DNA from: Bacillota bacterium
Lineage (GTDB): Bacteria; Bacillota; Clostridia; Christensenellales; CAG-138
Assembly: GCA_023458355.1 (NCBI GenBank)
Contig: JAEWZS010000055.1
Coordinates: 1 to 6,945, forward strand
Length of the DNA stretch: 6,945 nt
Direction of reading: 5' to 3'
Position 1 is the first letter of the stretch. Every line of letters starts with the position of its first letter. Of the stretch, positions 1 through 6,117 are shown piece by piece. Made by a program: the position numbers and the translations under genes. Under the pieces are notes generated by a model. The model was not told the origin of the DNA, did not search any database, and was given only the letters and a program-made list of their open reading frames with translations.

Positions 1-214
1 GAATAGGGCAAATTGTCAAATTCGGGAAAAAACATGGTATTGACAAAACTCAGCCTTTATGATATTTTTTACAGCAATCCCAAAGAAAGGAGCAAAAGTT
101 CGGTATGATGTTGTGTGTTACAATCCTCAGCATTCAGCAAGTACAACTCGCAGTCGTACATGGCGTCGGGCTTTTGCCATTGTATTCTCAATAGGTTTAA
201 CCAATTGTGAATAG
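1..214. other. Unassigned 5' region, possible degraded gene end
   Basis: No convincing gene is present here. One plus-strand ORF of 51 codons (59-214, ATG start) ends exactly where the terminator stem begins at 215, as expected at the end of a real gene. Short open stretches also occur in the other two plus frames upstream (for example IGQIVKFGKKHGIDKTQPL from base 3). The pattern could be the 3' end of a frameshifted gene that extends left of the window. I do not recognise the peptide, and the 59 start has no clear ribosome binding site. The alternative is that this is a non-coding leader for the methyltransferase at 276, since a promoter-like pair lies at 40-68. Confidence 0.25.
40..68 (+). 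promoter_or_regulatory. Candidate sigma-A promoter
   Basis: A perfect -35 box TTGACA (40-45) is followed after 17 bp by TATTTT (63-68), which matches four of six -10 positions. Initiation would fall near 75. The transcript would run about 140 nt and then meet the terminator at 215-254, ahead of the methyltransferase at 276. It may therefore drive that operon through an attenuated leader, or a short RNA. The -10 is imperfect, so this is a prediction only. Confidence 0.4.
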
Positions 215-256
215 AACGGTTGAAGGCTCATCAAAAGCTTTCGACCGTTTTTTATT
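215..256 (+). terminator. Intrinsic terminator upstream of the methyltransferase operon
   Basis: The arms AACGGTTGAAGGCT (215-228) and AGCTTTCGACCGTT (236-249) pair over 14 bp including two G-U pairs, with a 7-nt loop, and are followed by a long T-rich run (248-259). This is a textbook rho-independent terminator. It either ends an upstream gene whose last codon is at 212-214, or acts as an attenuator for the gene that starts 20 bp further on. Confidence 0.85.
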
Positions 257-275
257 TTTATAAGGGGTATTTAAT

Positions 276-1118
276 ATGAAATCGATTGACAAAGACGTTC
301 TTGAAGGGTACAACGCCGGGATAGAGTTTAACAGGCTCCATAATGGGTTGGGGTTAATTGAGTTTGAGCGGACGAAGGAAATACTTTGTGAGCTTCTGCC
401 GCCTGCTCCGGCAACGATCTATGACATAGGCGGTGGATATGGAGAGTACTCCTATTATCTTGCGTCGCTTGGGTATGATGTGCATTTATTTGATTTATCT
501 AATAAGAACATCGAAATGTCGCACGAACTCGGCCGGGAATGCGGATTGACTTTAAAAGCGGCAGAAGTCGCCGATGCCCGCAGCATCGACCGAGCTGATG
601 CTTCCGCCGACGCCATACTCCTTCTCGGACCTATGTATCATATCGTCGATTTTGAAGAAAGGCAGCTATGTTTAAAGGAGTGTTACCGCTTGTTAAAGCG
701 TAACGGGCTGCTGTTTGCAGCGGGCATCACAAGATATGCAACGATGCTGTGGGCAGTAACGACGTATGATCAAAATGCATTACTCGACGAGATCGAGTTT
801 TACGACATGCTCGAAACAGAAATCAAAACAGGGGACCATATCAAAAACCCGGCATCAAAGTACAACGGCATGGGTCGCTCGTATTTTCATCTGCCGGAGG
901 AGTTAAGAAAGGAGCTTGAAACAGCCGGATTTTGTAAAGCGGAGGTGCGCGGTGTGCTAGGCCCGTGCTGGCTTGTCCCTAACCTGGATGAAGCATGGAG
1001 GGACAAAGAAAAGCGTGAAAGCATTATGAAAATCGTTCGACTTTGTGAGAAAGAAGAAAGCATTATAGGGCTGTCAACGCATATTTTGGGTATTGCGAGG
1101 AGGGGGGCTATACTATGA
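276..1118 (+). CDS. Class I SAM-dependent methyltransferase (LLLGPMYH type)
   Basis: This 280-residue soluble protein has a Rossmann-fold methyltransferase core. The SAM-binding glycine loop is seen as IYDIGGGYGEYSYYLASLGY (residues 48-67), with acidic D73 in HLFDLS as the expected ribose ligand. The motif LLLGPMYHI (115-123) is typical of a broad family of uncharacterised small-molecule methyltransferases, and ECYRLLKRNGLLFAAGITRY forms the following helix and strand. The start is supported by a ribosome binding site AAGGGG at 262-267. The stop overlaps the next gene's ATG by 4 bp (ATGA), indicating translational coupling with the GNAT protein. The substrate is unknown; the partnership with an acetyltransferase suggests modification of a small molecule or antibiotic, which is inference. 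No signal peptide or membrane segment is seen. Confidence 0.85.
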   Translation: MKSIDKDVLEGYNAGIEFNRLHNGLGLIEFERTKEILCELLPPAPATIYDIGGGYGEYSYYLASLGYDVHLFDLSNKNIEMSHELGRECGLTLKAAEVADARSIDRADASADAILLLGPMYHIVDFEERQLCLKECYRLLKRNGLLFAAGITRYATMLWAVTTYDQNALLDEIEFYDMLETEIKTGDHIKNPASKYNGMGRSYFHLPEELRKELETAGFCKAEVRGVLGPCWLVPNLDEAWRDKEKRESIMKIVRLCEKEESIIGLSTHILGIARRGAIL

Positions 1119-1954
1119 AGTTCACAAGATACACAAGCATGGATGCCTTTATTTTTGACACGCTTGATATACTGCTCGAAAACGAGGCGCAGAATAATCT
1201 GCCGATCAGTTTTACAAAGAACACATCCGCCGATTGCACAAATCAGCTCTTCGCATCGGTTAAAGATGAGGGCGGTGCGGTGGTTTTGGTTGCCGCCTGT
1301 ACTCCTCCGTTTAATATCGTATTGTACGAAACGGGAAACATTCAAAACGATGCAGCCGTTAAGCTTTTATCCGACGAGCTAAAAGGCATGGGGTTTACGC
1401 TTCCCGGTGTTCTTGCGGAACAGGGCTTAGCACAAAGGTTTGCGAATAGTTATACTGTAAATCGCAGCTTTTACCTGCATATGTCCATGAACATCATGCA
1501 GCTTGACAAGGTAAATGAAGTACGCAAAGCCCCGGGAGCTTTGCGTCTGCTTCGGGAGGATGACCTATATTTCGCACCATATTGGGAACGGGCTTTCGGA
1601 GAGGACTGCCATGTGGAGGTATACGATATTCAAACAAGCGTGGGGCGGCTTAAAAATCGCCTCAATAAGGATACGCACTATATTTGGGAGGATGGGCATC
1701 CTGTGTCGCAGGCCGTTCACGGGCGGAGTACAGTAAACGGAGCAGTTATAAACGGCGTATATACCCCGCCGCAGTATAGGAACAAGGGTTACGCATCCTC
1801 CACCGTAGCGGAGCTTTCAAGAATTTTGCTTCAACGCGGCAACAAATTCTGCTGCCTGTTCGCCGATGCAAAAAACCCGATCTCCTGCGGGATCTATCGG
1901 AAAATCGGATATGTTGACCTCTGCGTATACGATGAAATCAAGTTTGGCGGATAG
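1115..1954 (+). CDS. GNAT family N-acetyltransferase
   Basis: This 279-residue protein has a C-terminal GNAT fold that transfers an acyl group from acyl-CoA. Motif A is seen as GVYTPPQYRNKGYASSTVAE (residues 214-233), with R222-N-K-G225-Y-A227 as the acetyl-CoA pyrophosphate loop. Motif B follows as LFADAKNPISCGIYRKIGY (248-266), where a cysteine (C258) stands where relatives usually have asparagine (S-N-x-I-Y). The first 135 or so residues are less recognisable and may be a degenerate N-terminal GNAT-like half, as in tandem GNAT proteins. Translation is coupled to the methyltransferase upstream by the ATGA overlap, with a strong GAGGAGGGGGG ribosome binding site at 1097-1107. The substrate is unknown; an amine or a small-molecule metabolite is likely. 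Confidence 0.85.
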   Translation: MKFTRYTSMDAFIFDTLDILLENEAQNNLPISFTKNTSADCTNQLFASVKDEGGAVVLVAACTPPFNIVLYETGNIQNDAAVKLLSDELKGMGFTLPGVLAEQGLAQRFANSYTVNRSFYLHMSMNIMQLDKVNEVRKAPGALRLLREDDLYFAPYWERAFGEDCHVEVYDIQTSVGRLKNRLNKDTHYIWEDGHPVSQAVHGRSTVNGAVINGVYTPPQYRNKGYASSTVAELSRILLQRGNKFCCLFADAKNPISCGIYRKIGYVDLCVYDEIKFGG

Positions 1955-1967
1955 GGAAGTGATAACG

Positions 1968-2757
1968 ATGTCGGGCAATCGGGATAAAATATATATCCAG
2001 TACGGTGACGGGATACGGGAAGAGGGACGGCCTGCTTCCTCTCGCACAGCAATGCTAGAATTTCACTATACGAAAATGCAACGGGTATATCACACCCGAC
2101 AGCCGCGTCCTTGAAGTCGGTTGTGCGACCGGATATTACGGGATGCATTTTGCCGATAAATGCCGCGAATATGTGGGCGTCGATATTTGCCCGCCGCACA
2201 TTGAGATGTTTCGCGGGAAGATAGCGAAAAGCGGACTCAAAAATGTATCCTGCCAAATAGGGGACGCTACAAATCTGAAAAGCATAGCGGACGCAAGCTT
2301 TGACGTGGTGTTATGCCTTAGGCCAATGTACCACCTGCCGAAGGAGGAGCGTACGCTTGTTTTTGCAGAGTGCAGCCGCGTGTGCAAAGCGGGCGGCATA
2401 CTGGCTTTCGCGTATATCAATAAGATCGGCGTATACGCGGGTGCTTGTGTGCATGACAGCCTGCGGGCTAAATACCCCAACTCGCAGGCGAACGATTTTA
2501 TATTAAGGTGCGGCGTCGATGACATTAAGCCGGATACGTTTTTCTTCACTACGCCCGAAGAGATGCAGGAGGGCGCGAGGACACAAGGACTTATAAAGCT
2601 AAAAAATCTGGCGACGGATTTCTACATCGATACGGCGGTAACGGATGCTATGGACGATGAAAAATTCGGACTGTTTTTAGAGCTGTATGATCAGATGACA
2701 TCGCATGAATCCTGCACGGGTATGAGCAATCATGCACTGTTGATTTGTACAAAATAA
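1968..2757 (+). pseudogene. Class I SAM methyltransferase, frameshifted
   Basis: Two reading frames together encode one methyltransferase of about 262 residues. The N-terminal part (ATG 1968, ribosome binding site AGGGAAG at 1953-1959) reads MSGNRDKIYIQYGDGIREEG and continues to LEFHYTKMQR, then runs out of frame to a stop at 2112-2114. The remainder is in the +1 frame, YITPDSRVLEVGCATGYYG from about 2086, through VGVDI and LCLRPMYHL to the stop at 2755-2757. Removing one G from GGG at 2083-2085 would join them; a 2-base deletion nearby is equally possible. The in-frame ATG at 2143 lies after the SAM glycine loop (VLEVGCATG), so a product from there could not bind SAM normally. It resembles the methyltransferase at 276 (ADAS-D, PMYH), suggesting a paralog, but has R where that gene has G before PMYH. 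It may be a real pseudogene or a sequencing error. Confidence 0.75.
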
Positions 2758-2764
2758 GAAGATC

Positions 2765-2794
2765 ATTCTCTGCATGAGATTACAGGGAATTTTA
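2765..2794 (+). terminator. Weak terminator-like hairpin between convergent genes
   Basis: ATTCTCTG (2765-2772) pairs with CAGGGAAT (2783-2790), eight pairs including one G-U, with a 10-nt loop, followed by TTTTA. It lies 7 bp after the methyltransferase stop and 10 bp before the end of the opposing QueG-like gene. The stem is A/U-rich and the T-run short, so termination would be modest. Confidence 0.35.
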
Positions 2795-2799
2795 TGCGT

Positions 2800-3699
2800 T
2801 TAAAAGTGCTTTCTAACCGCCCACGCAGCCGCATCGCGCACGGCCTTAAAGGGTGAGAAAAGCGCGTCACGTATCTCCTTTTCGTAAAGACCTTCCCGCG
2901 CAGCAAATACTATGGCCTCTGCGGTGAGCTTACCGTTGCTTGTCATGTTTTTGCCAACGAGCGCTCGTGCTTTCGCTGCATCGCCTAAGATAAGCCGCTT
3001 TAGGTCAAACGCCTCGCGGATAGTTTTATCGGGATCGTCTACAGGAAGCGAAGCATTAAAGGGGCATGCGAGCATGCAAAGCTCACAGCCAATGTGGCCG
3101 GAAAGCTTTTCCTTCACCTCGTCGCTATACATTGTATCTTCCATCTGCGCTCGCATGCAGCGTCTTATATCAAGACCATTGTCCGTGATTGCATTTGACG
3201 GGCAGGCGCGCGCGCAGGCGTCGCAGTTTTTGGGGCAGGCAAATTCCCTCGTATCATAAGAACGAGGCGCAAGACCATGGATTATGAGCGCCTGTAAGAT
3301 GATGCGCGAGCCGTAGGGTTTTACATGCAGTAACCCGTTTTTCCCGATCGCTCCAATATTGGAGGCATGTGCGAGCGCGCGGTAGGGCAGTACAGCATAT
3401 TCACAGGATACACCCGCGTTATTCAATGTAGAAACTAACGTCTTTGCTGCGTGATAGGAGCGGTTGCTGTTGATATAGTAGGCGGGTATGCGCTCGCCTT
3501 TTGCGTACGGGTGATAGGGATAGATAAGAAGTGCAATTGAGCTCACGTTCTCATCATGAGCGGCAATGTTTTCTATTAAATCCGTGCCGAAGCCCGTCTC
3601 CTTCGCACGCTTATGCCACGCATGCAGGCGCTTTGGTGCAAGGAAGTAAACGCGCTCAAAACCAAGCTTCTGCGCTGCAATTTCAATAAACTCATACAT
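2800..3699 (-). CDS. QueG-like double [4Fe-4S] cluster protein
   Basis: This 299-residue protein has the layout of the epoxyqueuosine reductase (QueG) family. It contains GAIGKNGLLHVKPYGSR (residues 116-132, compare GWIGKNTLL in QueG) and two ferredoxin-like cysteine sets: C155, C159, C162 and C166 (CPKNCDACARACP), then C181, C205, C208 and C212 (GCELCMLACP). These eight cysteines fit two [4Fe-4S] clusters. The C-terminus (FSPFKAVRDAAAWAVRKHF) looks like one remaining HEAT-type repeat. True QueG is about 350-390 residues, uses cobalamin and reduces epoxyqueuosine in tRNA. Here the segment before GAIGKN reads LPYRALAHAS and lacks the usual D-x-x-P-x-x-E acidic residues, and the first cysteine spacing is x3 rather than x2. 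I would call it a QueG-like paralog of uncertain substrate. ATG is the only possible start: an in-frame stop lies upstream and no other start codon intervenes. Confidence 0.8.
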   Translation of the reverse strand: MYEFIEIAAQKLGFERVYFLAPKRLHAWHKRAKETGFGTDLIENIAAHDENVSSIALLIYPYHPYAKGERIPAYYINSNRSYHAAKTLVSTLNNAGVSCEYAVLPYRALAHASNIGAIGKNGLLHVKPYGSRIILQALIIHGLAPRSYDTREFACPKNCDACARACPSNAITDNGLDIRRCMRAQMEDTMYSDEVKEKLSGHIGCELCMLACPFNASLPVDDPDKTIREAFDLKRLILGDAAKARALVGKNMTSNGKLTAEAIVFAAREGLYEKEIRDALFSPFKAVRDAAAWAVRKHF

Positions 3700-3705
3700 A
3701 AATGG

Positions 3706-3734
3706 ATTATAAAACGGTAGGTGATTCTTGTAAA
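3706..3734 (-). promoter_or_regulatory. Strong sigma-A promoter, probably leaderless, for the QueG-like gene
   Basis: On the minus strand TTTACA (3734-3729) is separated by exactly 17 bp from a perfect TATAAT (3711-3706). Only six bases separate the -10 box from the ATG at 3699-3697, so initiation about 7 nt downstream would fall on or next to the start codon. No Shine-Dalgarno sequence is visible, consistent with a leaderless mRNA. Confidence 0.65.
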
Positions 3735-3782
3735 GCTATACCGCTTAAGGTTAGAATAGAGCAGTAAACTGTGGTCATATAA

Positions 3783-3884
3783 AAGCGTATTGTCGCTACG
3801 GTAGAGCTTATAAGCGATGTCAAAGACGACACGCTCAAGGCCGCCGTAGAGGACGCAGGCTACGAGGTTATAAGGATCCGATAA
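3783..3884 (+). pseudogene. CopZ-like heavy-metal-associated (HMA) domain, C-terminal remnant
   Basis: A 33-codon open stretch, with a stop just before it at 3780-3782 and no start codon, encodes IVATVELISDVKDDTLKAA followed by VEDAGYEVIRIR and a TAA stop. This matches the second half of an HMA/CopZ copper-chaperone fold: third strand, second helix with the A-V-E-D-A-G-Y signature, and fourth strand. CopZ-type proteins are about 70 residues. The first half, including the M-x-C-x-x-C metal site, is absent, and no other frame of the 80 bp upstream clearly supplies it. It is therefore most likely the relic of a deleted copper chaperone gene rather than a working gene. Confidence 0.6.
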
Positions 3885-3944
3885 TACATATAGCTATGCC
3901 GGGGTGTTGTTGCGCTCCGCCATGTATTAAAAATGGGGGTAAGC

Positions 3945-4967
3945 ATGGTAAGTAAGCTCTTTGGGGTAACGCAAAACGGCGAGACTGTTTCACTGTACCG
4001 CTTGGAAAACGAATCCGGCGCTTACGCGGAATTTTTGGATTATGGCGCAACGCTTCGCTCGCTTGTTGTGCCTGATGCAAAGGGAAAGCTAACAGACGTG
4101 GTGCTCGGCTTTGACGATTTAGGCGGCTATGAAAACAATGCTGCCTACATCGGCGCTTTTATCGGACGCTACGCCAACCGAATCGGAGGCGCGCGCTTTA
4201 CGCTTTCCGGCAAAGAATATTGCGTAAGTGCTAATGAAAAGAACCGTTGTCTGCACGGTGGCATGCGAGGCTTTGATAAGCAAATGTATACTGTAGAGGA
4301 GGATAACGGTGCAATCGTTTTTACCCGTGTCTCACCCGATGGCGAGGAGGGATTCCCCGGAAATCTTCATGTGCGTGTAACGTACCGGTTTTGTCGCGGC
4401 AATGCACTCGAAATAGAGTACGAAGCCGAATCCGATAAAGAAACGGTCGTCAACCTAACAAACCACAGTTACTTTAACCTCAACGGCACGGGCGATATAT
4501 TACGCCATACGCTTATGCTTGACGCGGATTTTATCACAGAGGTAGATAGTAACTTTAATATCACAGGTAAGCTTTTACCCGTTTCAAATACGCCGTTTGA
4601 TTTCAAAGCCGAAAAGACCGTCGGTAAGGATATCAATGCAGAAAATGAACAGCTTCGCTTTGGTGGAGGGTACGACCATAATTTTGTGCTTAACAAGTAT
4701 GGCTTTCGCCGTGCAGCAGAACTTGCGGGCGATATAAGCGGCATACGTATGGAAGTATTAACCGATGCTCCCGGCATACAGCTTTACACAGCCAATTTTT
4801 TAAACGGTGCACCCGTCGGTAAAAAAGGGCAAATCTATAAAAACCGCAGCGCTCTTTGTCTTGAGACACAGAATTTCCCCGACGCGCCCAATCAAAAATC
4901 CTTCCCGAGCGCGGTGCTTTTACCGAATGGAACATACCGGACGCGTACGGCATACAGGTTTTTTTAA
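3945..4967 (+). CDS. galM: Aldose 1-epimerase (galactose mutarotase)
   Basis: This 340-residue cytoplasmic enzyme interconverts alpha and beta anomers of galactose or glucose and feeds the Leloir pathway. Family landmarks appear in order: R75 in GRYANRI, H104 in CLHGGMRGFDK, H174 in NLTNHSYFNLNG (the expected catalytic acid), D244 in GGYDHNFVL, and E307 in LETQNFPDAPNQ (the expected catalytic base). All the sugar-contact and catalytic positions known from the Lactococcus enzyme seem present, and the length is normal, so it should be active. I prefer the ATG at 3945 because GGGGGT (3935-3940) sits just upstream. An alternative ATG at 3933 would add four residues (MGVS) but has no ribosome binding site. 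No other Leloir gene is in the window. Confidence 0.92.
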   Translation: MVSKLFGVTQNGETVSLYRLENESGAYAEFLDYGATLRSLVVPDAKGKLTDVVLGFDDLGGYENNAAYIGAFIGRYANRIGGARFTLSGKEYCVSANEKNRCLHGGMRGFDKQMYTVEEDNGAIVFTRVSPDGEEGFPGNLHVRVTYRFCRGNALEIEYEAESDKETVVNLTNHSYFNLNGTGDILRHTLMLDADFITEVDSNFNITGKLLPVSNTPFDFKAEKTVGKDINAENEQLRFGGGYDHNFVLNKYGFRRAAELAGDISGIRMEVLTDAPGIQLYTANFLNGAPVGKKGQIYKNRSALCLETQNFPDAPNQKSFPSAVLLPNGTYRTRTAYRFF

Positions 4968-4973
4968 AAACGA

Positions 4974-5014
4974 TTTATGCAAACGGGCCGCAAAGAGCGG
5001 CCCGCTTGCATAAA
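4974..5014 (+). terminator. Long hairpin terminator after the aldose epimerase
   Basis: Two 18-base arms (4974-4991 and 4997-5014) pair with a single A-C mismatch around the loop AAAGA. The core CGGGCCGC/GCGGCCCG is very stable. It starts 7 bp after the galM stop. No T-run follows on the plus strand, while on the minus strand a T-rich stretch (complement of 4956-4970) lies shortly beyond, so it may work as a bidirectional or mainly reverse-strand terminator. Confidence 0.7.
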
Positions 5015-5020
5015 CCATAT

Positions 5021-5028
5021 TATCACAC
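5021..5028. repeat. 8-bp direct repeat, left copy (TATCACAC)
   Basis: TATCACAC occurs here and again at 6118-6125, bracketing the A+T-rich promoter, leader and methyltransferase unit. It could be a target-site duplication from an insertion. Eight bases is short enough to occur by chance. Confidence 0.3.
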
Positions 5029-5076
5029 GAGTCCATCATTGATTGGATGAACTTTCCACTATAGGTGTTTTCTATA

Positions 5077-5105
5077 TTGACCAACTATTTGTAAAAAACT
5101 ATTAT
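5077..5105 (+). promoter_or_regulatory. Sigma-A promoter for leader ORF and third methyltransferase
   Basis: TTGACC (5077-5082) and TATTAT (5100-5105) are separated by exactly 17 bp. Each matches five of six consensus bases. Initiation near 5112 gives a leader of about 110 nt before the methyltransferase ATG at 5221, which carries the small ORF at 5138-5197. Confidence 0.65.
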
Positions 5106-5137
5106 GAAAGTAATAATTTTGAAGGGAGCTGATAATT

Positions 5138-5197
5138 ATGATTACCGATAAAATGATAACTTATAAAAACAATACATGGAGGGTGACAATACTTTAG
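5138..5197 (+). CDS. Putative 19-residue leader peptide
   Basis: A small ORF encoding MITDKMITYKNNTWRVTIL has its own good ribosome binding site AAGGGAG (5122-5128, 9-nt spacing) and sits between the promoter and the methyltransferase. Its stop is 23 bp before the methyltransferase ATG. Short translated leaders with this layout are known to control inducible resistance genes by ribosome stalling or attenuation; whether this one does is inference. Possible pairing between ATAATTT (5113-5119) and AAATTAT (5216-5222), the latter covering the first two bases of the methyltransferase ATG, could link leader translation to expression, but it is A/T-only and weak. Confidence 0.45.
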   Translation: MITDKMITYKNNTWRVTIL

Positions 5198-5220
5198 CCC
5201 CCTTACAAATGGAGGAAATT

Positions 5221-6051
5221 ATGTTTAGCCAAATAAGCAATTACTTAATAAAGCCGAAACTTTATGCCCCGAGTACAGGTAAGTTCTGGGATGACCAGCA
5301 TATATCGAAAGGAATGCTTGAAGCACATCTTAACCCTAATTGGGAAGCGGCAACCAGGAAACATGCTTTTGTTGATAAATCAGTAAATTGGATTGCTTCA
5401 ATAGCTCAACCTACACAATATCAACAATTACTGGATTTAGGTTGCGGACCGGGAATTTATGCCGAACGTTTTCGTAAGGCGGGTTACTCGGTCACCGGTA
5501 TTGACTTTTCAAAGCGTTCTATCGAGTATGCAAAAGAACAAACGTTACTTAATAAAAGCAGTATAGAGTATTATTACCAAAACTACTTGACAATAGATTA
5601 TACGGAACAGTTTGATGTAATTACATTGATTTATTGCGATTATGCACCGTTATCAGTTACAGATAGGCTTATTCTATTGGGAAAAGTATATCAAGCATTA
5701 AAGCCAAACGGAAAGTTCATTTTTGATGTGTTTACACCTCAAATGAGAAAAGCTGAAAGTCGTTCATGGTATTACGATAGTGAGGGTGGATTTTGGAACG
5801 AAAAGCCCCATATTTGCTTAGATTCTGTTTATCAATATGATGACGGAGATCTTACAGAATTAAACCAGTCAATAGTGGTAACCGAAGATTCTGTAAATTG
5901 CTATAATATATGGGACCATTATTTTACAAAAGAAAAGCTGATATCGGAATTTCAAACAATAGGTTTCAATTCATATGAATTTTATGGCGATATTGCCGGA
6001 AAGGACTACTCGGATACTGGAGAAACCATTTGCGGTGTTTTTACAAAATAA
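5221..6051 (+). CDS. Class I SAM-dependent methyltransferase, A+T-rich
   Basis: This 276-residue protein has a clear SAM-binding core: LLDLGCGPGIYAERFRKAGY (residues 70-89), acidic D95 in VTGIDFS, and YCDYAPLS (138-145) in the motif IV position, followed by ALKPNGKFIFDVF. The N-terminal FWDDQHISKGMLEAHLNPN resembles a group of uncharacterised Firmicutes methyltransferases; the substrate is unknown. It differs from the two methyltransferases at the left end, lacking their PMYH motif. The start at 5221 is chosen for GGAGG at 5211-5215 with 5-nt spacing; an upstream in-frame ATG at 5176 lacks a ribosome binding site and overlaps the leader ORF. The gene is clearly richer in A+T and in TTA, AAT and AAA codons than its neighbours, suggesting acquisition from another genome. 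Confidence 0.85.
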   Translation: MFSQISNYLIKPKLYAPSTGKFWDDQHISKGMLEAHLNPNWEAATRKHAFVDKSVNWIASIAQPTQYQQLLDLGCGPGIYAERFRKAGYSVTGIDFSKRSIEYAKEQTLLNKSSIEYYYQNYLTIDYTEQFDVITLIYCDYAPLSVTDRLILLGKVYQALKPNGKFIFDVFTPQMRKAESRSWYYDSEGGFWNEKPHICLDSVYQYDDGDLTELNQSIVVTEDSVNCYNIWDHYFTKEKLISEFQTIGFNSYEFYGDIAGKDYSDTGETICGVFTK

Positions 6052-6066
6052 GGTTTCCGATTAATA

Positions 6067-6102
6067 AGGCAGTTGCTCTTATTTTAAGATTACCAACTGC
6101 TT
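6067..6102 (+). other. Hairpin after the third methyltransferase
   Basis: AGGCAGTTG (6067-6075) pairs with CAACTGCTT (6094-6102) over nine pairs including a G-U, with an 18-nt loop. It is followed by A-rich rather than T-rich sequence, so it is probably an mRNA 3' stabilising stem or a weak terminator for the methyltransferase that ends 15 bp earlier. Confidence 0.35.
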
Positions 6103-6117
6103 GCGAATAAAAAATAG

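Noticed and set aside
887..1345. 152-codon minus-strand ORF across the junction of the first methyltransferase and the GNAT gene
   Set aside because: It lies opposite two well-supported overlapping genes, has no recognisable domain, and its composition is that of a reverse-frame shadow.
2059..2095. Programmed +1 ribosomal frameshift in the second methyltransferase
   Set aside because: No slippery sequence with stimulatory signal is apparent and this family is not known to use recoding; a mutation or sequencing error is simpler.
1894..2549. Minus-strand ORFs of 120 and 137 codons opposite the broken methyltransferase
   Set aside because: The plus strand carries clear methyltransferase motifs throughout; the reverse ORFs show no family features.
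2143..2757. Independent 204-residue protein starting at ATG 2143
   Set aside because: The conserved SAM glycine loop is encoded immediately upstream in the same frame, so 2143 is internal to a larger gene.
3351..3364. Perfect 14-bp palindrome CTCCAATATTGGAG
   Set aside because: It is inside the QueG-like coding region, explained by codons for A-S-N-I-G-A, and one such palindrome in 7 kb is not surprising.
3868..4080. 70-codon minus-strand ORF over the galM start
   Set aside because: It is a shadow of the galM coding sequence without a ribosome binding site or recognisable domain.
5176..5220. Upstream start (ATG 5176) for the third methyltransferase
   Set aside because: It has no ribosome binding site and overlaps the leader ORF, whereas ATG 5221 has GGAGG at ideal spacing.
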